Positions 6,104 to 11,013 of a stretch of 11,013 nucleotides of DNA are shown piece after piece. Origin of the DNA: Candidatus Aenigmatarchaeota archaeon. Its GTDB lineage: Archaea; Aenigmatarchaeota; Aenigmatarchaeia; CG10238-14. Position numbers and translations under genes: made by a program. Every line of letters starts with the position of its first letter. The first letter of the stretch is position 1. The notes beneath the pieces were generated by a model. That model ran no database searches. It had not been told where the DNA came from and worked only from the letters and a program-made list of their open reading frames with translations. The stretch spans positions 1-11,013 of the forward strand of contig DAOVGP010000024.1 of assembly GCA_030672375.1 (NCBI GenBank), written 5' to 3'.

Positions 6104-7234
6104 TTAATGAGATCTCAAAACTTCTTTAACTGTCTTAACTATGTTGTCACTCGTTAAGCCCAATGCTTTCTGTAAATCTTTAAAGTTTCCAGACTCGCCA
6201 AATCTATTGTAGATTCCTATCATCTTAATCGGGACGGGATTATCATTGCTCAAAGCTTCTGCTACTGAACTTCCCATTCCTCCCAATACTTGATGTTCTT
6301 CTGCTGTTACTATCGCACCAGTCTCTCTCGCCGCCTTTACTATAGTCTTCTTGTCCATCGGTTTAATTGTATGATTGTTGATAACCCTTGCATCAATCCC
6401 TTCTTTTTCGAGTTTTTTTGATGCGACTAGTGCTTCATATACCATTGGTCCACAAGCGATTATTGAAACATCATCACCCTCCCTGAATGTCTCTGCTCTA
6501 CCAACTTTGAACGGAGTTTCTTCTGTGGTTACAACAGGCATACCTTCTCTTCCGAACCTCAGATAAACTGGTCCGAATATTTCTGCAGTAGCAAAAGTTG
6601 CCTTGTACGTCTCAAGTTTATCACATGGAATTATGACAGTCATATTTGGCAATACTCTCATTAGTGTTATGTCTTCGGTAGATTGATGTGATGCACCGTC
6701 TGCACCGACTGAAAATACACCTGTATGTGATGCACATATCTTTACGTTCATCTTAGGATAGGCTATACTCATCCTTACTTGGTCCCAGTTTCTTCCTGTT
6801 GCAAATACTCCAAAAGTAGCCATAAAAGGTATCTTGCCCATCCGAGCTAACCCTGCTGCAACGCCAGTCATGTTTGCTTCTGCTATCCCAACCTGGAAGA
6901 ATCTTTCAGGAAATTTTTGTTGAAACCACATCGTTCTTACTGAATGAGCTAAATCAGCACTCAAAACTACGACTTTCTCGTTTATTCCGCCCAATTTAAC
7001 TAAAGCCTCGCCAAAACCATCTCTCGTCTTGGCCTTTTCCACTTCACCGAATAGATTTTCATTGAGAGTAGGATTGTACTTTCCTTCTACTTCTTTAATC
7101 TTTAAAGGTTTCTTTATAACCAATTCAGGCCTTTTTTCTAAGATTTTTTCTTTAATTATCTTTAATTCTGGTTTAATCTCTGGTTTTTTCTTAAAGGTTT
7201 CCTCTTTTTTCCTATCCCAGAACATATTGAACAC
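6104..7234 (-). CDS. Transketolase C-terminal subunit with a charged N-terminal extension
   Basis: Second half of a split transketolase (pyrimidine-binding and C-terminal domains); with the 7793-8644 product it should form the thiamine-diphosphate enzyme of the non-oxidative pentose phosphate pathway. The core begins near residue 68 (KAKTRDGFGEAL). Catalytic E119 lies in GIAEANMTG, the aromatic/loop region FATGRNWDQVR is at 144-154, GADGASHQSTEDI at 177-189 carries the substrate histidine H183, and a typical C-terminal domain runs from about 244 to 376. Residues 1-67 are not part of the family: they are Lys/Glu/Pro-rich, contain EETFKKKP at 11-18, and take the length to 376 against roughly 310 for the usual archaeal subunit. 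The start is GTG at 7234, chosen because a TATA-like box ends 25 nt upstream as in tal; ATG at 7225 is the alternative. Confidence 0.92.
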   Translation of the reverse strand: MFNMFWDRKKEETFKKKPEIKPELKIIKEKILEKRPELVIKKPLKIKEVEGKYNPTLNENLFGEVEKAKTRDGFGEALVKLGGINEKVVVLSADLAHSVRTMWFQQKFPERFFQVGIAEANMTGVAAGLARMGKIPFMATFGVFATGRNWDQVRMSIAYPKMNVKICASHTGVFSVGADGASHQSTEDITLMRVLPNMTVIIPCDKLETYKATFATAEIFGPVYLRFGREGMPVVTTEETPFKVGRAETFREGDDVSIIACGPMVYEALVASKKLEKEGIDARVINNHTIKPMDKKTIVKAARETGAIVTAEEHQVLGGMGSSVAEALSNDNPVPIKMIGIYNRFGESGNFKDLQKALGLTSDNIVKTVKEVLRSH

Positions 7235-7237
7235 TGT

Positions 7238-7283
7238 TTCAAGTATTGACAGAAAAGGATTTAAGTATTGTCAATTGTTTGAA
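7238..7283. repeat. Imperfect inverted repeat flanking the tktC TATA box
   Basis: TTCAAGTATTGAC (7238-7250) and GTCAATTGTTTGAA (7270-7283) are near reverse complements, with a perfect TTGAC/GTCAA core and TTCAA/TTGAA outer part separated by a one-base length difference. They bracket the TATA-like box at 7259-7265. AAGTATTG also occurs as a direct repeat at 7241-7248 and 7263-7270. A regulator site is plausible; no factor is known from the sequence. Confidence 0.4.
7259..7265 (-). promoter_or_regulatory. TATA-like promoter of the transketolase C-subunit gene
   Basis: The minus strand reads CTTAAAT, ending 25 nt before GTG 7234, consistent with a leaderless transcript. It is part of a 22-nt element (7245-7266) that is 20/22 identical to the one upstream of the transaldolase gene (9487-9508). 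Confidence 0.55.
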
Positions 7284-7327
7284 GGATTATTTTTAAATAG
7301 AAACATTGAAATAAGGGAAATTAAGAA

Positions 7328-7717
7328 TTACCACCAATTTCTAGTCCTTCCATAATCAATCAGTCTAGGTATACCATGATATAAAGCTTCTATTGTAAAG
7401 TCTGCTAATACTCCATAAAGAAGGCCGTCAACAAATCCTGCAAGTCCAGGTTGACCTGCATTGTAAATTCCATGTCTCCTAATAGCATCTGAATAATCAC
7501 GAAGTCCTTTTATTAATGCCGAAAGTAATGGTAATCCAAGTTGAATTTTATGTCTCCAATGGAGATTTTTGTACCATCTCGTGATTAAAGGGGATTGTGG
7601 TGGAACTCCCACTCCACCTGCTCCAGCTGCTAGATTAGTATTAGTATATTCAGGATTTTCAAATAAATGAGATTCAGGAGGGAGATTTTGATTTGGTTTA
7701 TACACAATTGCATTCAT
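7328..7717 (-). CDS. Hypothetical protein, 129 aa, between the two transketolase genes
   Basis: I do not recognise this protein. The N-terminal 45 residues are Asn/Pro-rich with a flexible Gly/Ala run (NLAAGAGGVGVPP, 28-40). The rest has two moderately hydrophobic stretches (58-71, KIQLGLPLLSALIK; 91-115, rich in Gly, Leu and Phe) within a His/Arg/Trp-rich background, ending in NWW. The stretches are short and interrupted by charges, so membrane association is possible but not clear. It has its own TATA-like box (rc CTTAAAT at 7742-7748, 25 nt before the ATG), with a palindrome immediately upstream, so it is probably expressed as its own transcript. It separates the genes for two subunits expected to form one enzyme. 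Composition differs slightly from the metabolic genes, but the AT content is similar. Confidence 0.62.
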   Translation of the reverse strand: MNAIVYKPNQNLPPESHLFENPEYTNTNLAAGAGGVGVPPQSPLITRWYKNLHWRHKIQLGLPLLSALIKGLRDYSDAIRRHGIYNAGQPGLAGFVDGLLYGVLADFTIEALYHGIPRLIDYGRTRNWW

Positions 7718-7741
7718 GATTTATTCATAAAATAGTTAAAC

Positions 7742-7748
7742 ATTTAAG
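7742..7748 (-). promoter_or_regulatory. TATA-like promoter of the 7328-7717 gene
   Basis: The minus strand reads CTTAAAT, the same heptamer at the same 25-nt offset from the start codon as at the transketolase C-subunit gene. This supports both the start codon and the gene being real. Confidence 0.5.
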
Positions 7749-7750
7749 GC

Positions 7751-7767
7751 TTTCTATCAGATAGAAA
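7751..7767. repeat. Palindrome TTTCTATC-N-GATAGAAA upstream of a promoter
   Basis: TTTCTATC (7751-7758) and GATAGAAA (7760-7767) are perfect arms around one central base, directly upstream of the TATA-like box of the 7328-7717 gene. It resembles TTTCTATCAATAGATAAA found on the minus strand between the tal TATA box and its ATG (9480-9497), so it may be an operator for the same regulator. Confidence 0.5.
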
Positions 7768-7773
7768 ACTCAT

Positions 7774-7787
7774 TTTTTCTAGAAAAA
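7774..7787. repeat. Palindrome TTTTTCTAGAAAAA after tktN
   Basis: A perfect 7+7-bp palindrome six bases beyond the transketolase N-subunit stop codon (7793). With its T tract it could help terminate the rpe-tal-tktN transcript, though it has no loop and may be simply an AT-rich palindrome. Confidence 0.35.
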
Positions 7788-7792
7788 CAAAA

Positions 7793-8644
7793 TCAATGCT
7801 CCCCTAAATCATTCAAAGCCTTTTTCATTTGTTCGTCATTAGGAGCTTGACCATGCCACACAGCTACATTTTCCATGAAAGAAATTCCTTTTCCTTTGAT
7901 TGTATCTGCTATGATAACAGTTGGTTTTCCCTTGACTCTTTTTGCACGATTGAAAGCTTTTATCAACGCTGAGATATCATGACCATCAATTGTTATTACA
8001 TTCCATCCAAAAGATCTATATTTCTCTTCTAAAGGCTCATAATCCATCACATCTTTAGTAAAACCATCGATTTGTAATCTATTCCTATCAACGATTCCAC
8101 ACAGATTATCTAATTTGTAATGTGTTGCTGACATCGCAGCTTCCCATATCTGGCCTTCTTGCTGCTCTCCATCTCCCATGAGACAATATACTCTACTTTT
8201 CCTCTTATCCAATCTAATACCTAATGCAGCCCCAATTGCTATGGATAAACCTTGGCCTAAAGACCCTGTAGACGCCTCTATACCATTTAAATCGCGACAG
8301 TGAGGATGGCCTTGTAATCTTGAACCTAACTTTCTCAGTGTTAACAATTCTTCTATCGGGAAATAACCAGACCTTGCCATGGCAGAATACACAACAGGAC
8401 AACAATGACCCTTTGATAGTATGAACACATCCCTATCTTCCCATTTAGGATTTTTTGGCTTGTGATTAAGGATGTTAAAGTAGAGAACAGCAACGATATC
8501 TGCCGAAGACAGAGAACCGCCAGGATGACCTGAACCTGCAGCATTTGTCATCTTAATTATGTCTACTCTTAACTTTCTTGCAATCTCTTTTAATTCAGAT
8601 ACGTCTGTTATTTTCTCCGTTCTGATCGCCTCGTCAACCTTCAA
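7793..8644 (-). CDS. Transketolase N-terminal subunit
   Basis: Thiamine-diphosphate-binding half of a split transketolase, acting with the 6104-7234 product to move two-carbon units between sugar phosphates. The 283-residue protein has AAGSGHPGGSLSS at 35-47, SKGH at 77-80, the GHPH...STGSLGQGL block at 112-133, the diphosphate/Mg motif GDGE (157-160) to NRLQIDG (188-194), and TIKGKGISFME plus WHG at 263-265. All expected cofactor residues are present and the length is normal for an archaeal N-subunit. The start is TTG at 8644: an in-frame stop lies four codons upstream and the next Met (residue 32) falls inside the conserved fold. TTGA overlaps the transaldolase stop TGA by 4 bp, so translation is probably coupled. 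It carries no N-terminal extension, unlike its partner. Confidence 0.93.
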   Translation of the reverse strand: MKVDEAIRTEKITDVSELKEIARKLRVDIIKMTNAAGSGHPGGSLSSADIVAVLYFNILNHKPKNPKWEDRDVFILSKGHCCPVVYSAMARSGYFPIEELLTLRKLGSRLQGHPHCRDLNGIEASTGSLGQGLSIAIGAALGIRLDKRKSRVYCLMGDGEQQEGQIWEAAMSATHYKLDNLCGIVDRNRLQIDGFTKDVMDYEPLEEKYRSFGWNVITIDGHDISALIKAFNRAKRVKGKPTVIIADTIKGKGISFMENVAVWHGQAPNDEQMKKALNDLGEH

Positions 8645-9477
8645 AGATATTTTTTAAGTTCTCCCTTAGGAACTTTAGCCCAATCATCCAAAAATCTTTG
8701 GATACCAACATCAGTCAATGCATGCTTTACCATTTTTTCCAAAACATTGAAAGGAACGGTAACGATATGTGCTCCTGTTTTTGCTGCTTCTACTACATGC
8801 ATTGGATGTCTTATGCTGGCGACTATTACTTTTGTCTCGAAATCATAATTGTTGTAAATTTTAACGATATCCCTGACGACTTGCATGCCATCATGCCCAA
8901 TATCATCTAACCTTCCAATGAATGGACTGACATAGCTAGCACCAGCTTTTGCGACTAGAATGGCTTGGTTAGGAGAAAAACATAAAGTTGCGTTGGTTTT
9001 TATCCCTTCTTGACTTAAAATCTTTATCGTCTTCAAACCTTCGGGTGTTATAGGTACTTTTATCACGATATTTTTATGAATTTTTGATAACCCTCTGGCT
9101 TCTTTCACCATTCCTTTTGAATCAAGACTGACTACCTCGGCACTGATAGGACCATCTACTATCGAAACTATTTCTTCAATACATTCTCTAAATCCTCTTC
9201 CAGTCCTAGAGACTAAGGTTGGATTAGTAGTTATTCCGTCTAAAATTCCCCAGGAATGGGCCTTTCTTATTTGTTCAACATCAGCCGTATCGAGAAAAAT
9301 TTTCAACCGTTCCTTTTTCTTTTCAGACTTAGAAAAAGCATTCGATAATTGCTCTGAAATTGAATCGACTTTTTTAGAAACTTCTTTAATCTTATCTTTG
9401 AGGAGTTCTACGTCGATTTCTTTCTCTATTCTTCTCGAAGGAGTTTTCTTAAAACTTTCTTCCTCGTCAAAATTCAT
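8641..9477 (-). CDS. tal: Transaldolase (MipB/TalC type) with an N-terminal coiled-coil-like extension
   Basis: Transfers a dihydroxyacetone unit between sugar phosphates in the non-oxidative pentose phosphate pathway. The core from about residue 58 matches the short transaldolase family: LKIFLDTADVEQI at 58-70, GITTNPTLVSRTG at 81-93, Schiff-base K140 in NIVIKVP, GIKTNATLCFSPNQA at 158-172, YVSPFIGRLDD at 182-192, VIVASIRH at 217-224 and TVPFNVLEKM at 240-249. The core of about 221 residues equals the usual family length. The first 57 residues are extra: acidic start, EESFKKTP at 6-13, then a heptad-like helix (about 21-50) and a Lys-rich linker. Fructose-6-phosphate aldolase is a close relative; the neighbouring transketolase favours transaldolase. 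A leaderless promoter ends 24 nt before the ATG. Confidence 0.93.
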   Translation of the reverse strand: MNFDEEESFKKTPSRRIEKEIDVELLKDKIKEVSKKVDSISEQLSNAFSKSEKKKERLKIFLDTADVEQIRKAHSWGILDGITTNPTLVSRTGRGFRECIEEIVSIVDGPISAEVVSLDSKGMVKEARGLSKIHKNIVIKVPITPEGLKTIKILSQEGIKTNATLCFSPNQAILVAKAGASYVSPFIGRLDDIGHDGMQVVRDIVKIYNNYDFETKVIVASIRHPMHVVEAAKTGAHIVTVPFNVLEKMVKHALTDVGIQRFLDDWAKVPKGELKKYL

Positions 9478-9479
9478 AG

Positions 9480-9508
9480 TTTATCTATTGATAGAAAAAG
9501 ATTTAAGT
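9480..9508 (-). promoter_or_regulatory. Promoter and candidate operator of tal-tktN
   Basis: The TATA-like CTTAAAT (rc of 9501-9507) ends 24 nt before the ATG at 9477, and the rpe stop codon (9503-9505) lies inside it. Between the box and the start is TTTCTATCAATAGATAAA on the minus strand (9480-9497), a partial palindrome. Positions 9487-9508 match 7245-7266 upstream of the transketolase C-subunit gene at 20 of 22 bases. Confidence 0.55.
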
Positions 9509-10138
9509 TGTTGCATCATTCTTAAGTGCTTCAATCGCCTTTTTCTTATCCTCGAACTTATAAATCCCAGAACAAGAAGCAAAAATGTTTGCTCCAGCTT
9601 TTGCAGCGAGTTTAACAGTCCCTACTTTTATTCCCCCATCAACTTCTATATCCAAGTCTCTTTTCATACCCCTCAATTCCCTAATCTTTGATAGAACGCT
9701 TGAATCGAAGCCTTGACCAGAAAACCCAGGATTAACAGTCATGATCAAAACCATATCCAAATCATTCAAATAATCTTTTATAACTAAAAGTGGAGTAGGG
9801 GGATTTATAGCTAAAGCTATCTTCTTGCCTCTTTCCTTTACTTTTTTGATTATACCTGGTATATCTTTACAAGACTCATAATGAACTATTATCAAATCAA
9901 AACCTAGATTCAGAAAATCTTCAACGTATTTTTCATTATCATTAACCATCAGATGGGCTTCTTTTACCAGATTAGTCTTAAAATCTTTCATATCTTCAGG
10001 TTGAATAGTCTTATTAGGAACGAATTTACCGTCCATTATATCTATTTGTATTCTGTCAACGTATGGTTCAACTTCTTTAAACCTTTGTTCTAATTCTTCT
10101 TGTGTTTTTACAAGAATGGCAGGAACAATTTCAATCAT
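9503..10138 (-). CDS. rpe: Ribulose-phosphate 3-epimerase family protein
   Basis: Likely interconverts ribulose-5-phosphate and xylulose-5-phosphate, feeding the transketolase and transaldolase encoded downstream. The 211-residue TIM barrel shows VPAIL at 5-9, IDIMDGKFVPN at 32-42 with metal ligand D33, EAHLMV at 60-65 with H62, MTVNPGFSGQGF at 133-144, and IEVDGGI at 164-170 with D167. Odd: the position that is His in nearly all members (HxDxMDG) is Gln here (Q31, in QIDIMDG), so one of four expected metal ligands is changed; the N-terminal LSAD-type motif is also altered (LVKT). Allulose-6-phosphate epimerase or a related barrel enzyme is an alternative, but gene context favours Rpe. The ATG at 10138 follows AAAGGA by 5 nt. 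It ends 25 nt from the tal start. Confidence 0.87.
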   Translation of the reverse strand: MIEIVPAILVKTQEELEQRFKEVEPYVDRIQIDIMDGKFVPNKTIQPEDMKDFKTNLVKEAHLMVNDNEKYVEDFLNLGFDLIIVHYESCKDIPGIIKKVKERGKKIALAINPPTPLLVIKDYLNDLDMVLIMTVNPGFSGQGFDSSVLSKIRELRGMKRDLDIEVDGGIKVGTVKLAAKAGANIFASCSGIYKFEDKKKAIEALKNDATT

Positions 10139-10252
10139 TCGAATCCTTTATTTTTTATTAAAATGAAATTAAAAAGCATTTTATTCTCAGAATCTTATTC
10201 AACATTGAGTGTTAAATTTAAAGAGTCATAAAACAAAAAAATTATTGATATT
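10139..10252. promoter_or_regulatory. Divergent promoter region of rpe and the 10253 gene
   Basis: AT-rich gap between two divergent start codons. On the minus strand, TTTTTAAT (about 10168-10175) could be the rpe TATA box and AAAGGA (10144-10149) its ribosome binding site. On the plus strand, GTTAAATTTAAAG (10211-10223) ends about 30 nt before the ATG at 10253. No convincing operator-like repeat was seen. Confidence 0.35.
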
Positions 10253-10879
10253 ATGCCATTCGGTTTATTTAAGAAAAAAGAGAAAGAAGTCGATGGACAA
10301 AAATTGAAAGAGACGATGGAAGGAATTGACAAAGTTCTAACAGAACCTAAGTTTATCGAAGACCTAAAAGTTATAGAAAAAACTGAGATTAAAGACCTTG
10401 ATAAAATGAAAGAAATAGTTCCCCTTGTAAAACCTCCTGTGTTAGAGGAACTAAAGCCAGTACCTGTTAAACCCGTGTTAAAACCACTAGATGAGGATAG
10501 TTTAAAAGAATTAAACGAGATGATAGACGCAGAATTGGTAGCCATCGAGAAAAACCTAAAAGACATAGAAAAAGTTCCAAAATTAACTCTAGAGAGTCCG
10601 GAAATGGTCGATTTATTAGATTTGCACATCTCAGCAAAGAATAAATTCCAAGAATTTGTGGATCAAATAAATAAATTTGACCTCAAGAATTCAGAGAAGA
10701 AAACCTTTGCTGCCATTTATAAATTCAGAGCTTGTAAATCCCTATCAGAGATTAAAAAGCAGATCAGGAAAATCGAATCCATTAGTATGAAGGCAGGGTT
10801 TATACCTACTAAAGTTCATACAATCATACAATCAGATGCAGAAAAGCTAGTTAATAATTTTTTGAAACAAAAAAAATAG
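10253..10879 (+). CDS. Hypothetical helical protein, 208 aa, with a Pro/Lys-rich linker
   Basis: I do not recognise this family. It starts MPFGLFKKKEKE, a short hydrophobic tip followed by basic residues. A charged helical segment (about 15-55) comes next, then a Pro/Lys/Val-rich linker (56-79, with VPLVKPPVLEELKP and PVKPVLKPL), and then a mostly helical domain of about 125 residues rich in Lys, Glu and Ile. There are no membrane segments and only one cysteine (161). The opening FKKKEKE and the Pro/Lys linker resemble, in style, the N-terminal extension of the transketolase C-subunit encoded in this window, but there is no clear homology. It is divergent from rpe and ends in TAG at 10877-10879. 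A scaffold or membrane-adaptor role would be speculation. Confidence 0.68.
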   Translation: MPFGLFKKKEKEVDGQKLKETMEGIDKVLTEPKFIEDLKVIEKTEIKDLDKMKEIVPLVKPPVLEELKPVPVKPVLKPLDEDSLKELNEMIDAELVAIEKNLKDIEKVPKLTLESPEMVDLLDLHISAKNKFQEFVDQINKFDLKNSEKKTFAAIYKFRACKSLSEIKKQIRKIESISMKAGFIPTKVHTIIQSDAEKLVNNFLKQKK

Positions 10880-10962
10880 AAATACAATAATTCAATTGAT
10901 CTTCTGACTTCTTCAGTCTGAGTTAGGTTTCTTTGCCTTTGATTAGAACATTTGGTCGATTA

Positions 10963-11013
10963 TTATTTAATCAGTCCCTTCTTTTTTGTCATTAAAAATG
11001 CATAACCTTTTTT
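10963..11013 (-). CDS. Possible C-terminal tail of a gene entering from the right edge
   Basis: A minus-strand frame is open from the window edge for 16 codons (ending KKGYAFLMTKKKGLIK) to a TAA at 10965-10963. Convergent orientation with the 10253-10879 gene and a gap of about 80 bp would fit the layout. It is too short to tell from a chance open frame. Confidence 0.22.
   Translation of the reverse strand, partial: KKGYAFLMTKKKGLIK

Noticed and set aside
7029..7355. Plus-strand open frame over the start of the transketolase C-subunit
   Set aside because: It is antisense to the Lys/Glu-rich extension and to the promoter region, with the Phe/Ser bias typical of a shadow frame.
8698..8910. 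Cys-rich plus-strand open frame inside tal
   Set aside because: It is the antisense of the transaldolase core; the cysteines arise from complementing common codons.
10195..10629. Ser/Phe-rich minus-strand open frame overlapping the 10253 gene
   Set aside because: Its low-complexity Ser/Phe/Asn composition is what the complement of Lys/Glu-rich codons gives; the plus-strand frame is longer and has a promoter-like sequence.
10890..10930. CTGA repeats after the last gene as a C/D-box guide RNA
   Set aside because: Several CTGA-like D boxes are present, but no RTGATGA C box at a suitable distance was found.

Overview
This looks like chromosomal DNA of an AT-rich archaeon, plausibly from a small-genome (DPANN-type) lineage; the lineage is an inference. 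Archaeal signs seen in the sequence are an archaeal-type cytidylate kinase, a transketolase split into two genes, a MipB/TalC-type transaldolase, a short PRPP synthetase, and TATA-like boxes ending about 24-25 nt before start codons, the spacing expected for leaderless transcripts. No RNA gene, mobile element or CRISPR array was seen.

Layout. Positions 115-606 hold an unrecognised gene on +, convergent with a minus-strand pair: cytidylate kinase (603-1208), preceded by an unrecognised gene (1247-1627). A regulatory gap with a strong inverted repeat (1628-1726) separates these from a plus-strand pyrimidine operon: dihydroorotase pyrC (1727-3010), a tandem double-domain orotate phosphoribosyltransferase pyrE (3034-4350), OMP decarboxylase pyrF (4350-5138) and PRPP synthetase (5179-6099). 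A convergent minus-strand block follows. Read 5' to 3' it is ribulose-phosphate epimerase (10138-9503), transaldolase (9477-8641), transketolase N-subunit (8644-7793), an unrecognised gene (7717-7328) and transketolase C-subunit (7234-6104). A divergent, unrecognised helical protein lies at 10253-10879. The right edge may carry the tail of a further minus-strand gene.

How it works together. The non-oxidative pentose phosphate enzymes interconvert hexose, triose and pentose phosphates and can supply ribose-5-phosphate. PRPP synthetase turns that into PRPP. PyrC makes dihydroorotate; PyrE joins orotate and PRPP; PyrF makes UMP; cytidylate kinase acts on CMP/dCMP. Carbamoyl-phosphate synthase, aspartate carbamoyltransferase, dihydroorotate dehydrogenase and ribose-5-phosphate isomerase are not in the window.

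Most notable points: (1) the two PyrE halves are degenerate in opposite active-site elements, as expected for a fused dimer with a single composite active site; (2) PRPP synthetase carries a four-cysteine zinc-knuckle-like insert next to its catalytic hairpin; (3) transaldolase and transketolase C-subunit share an N-terminal EE[ST]FKK[TK]P motif on charged extensions, and their promoters share a 20/22-identical element.
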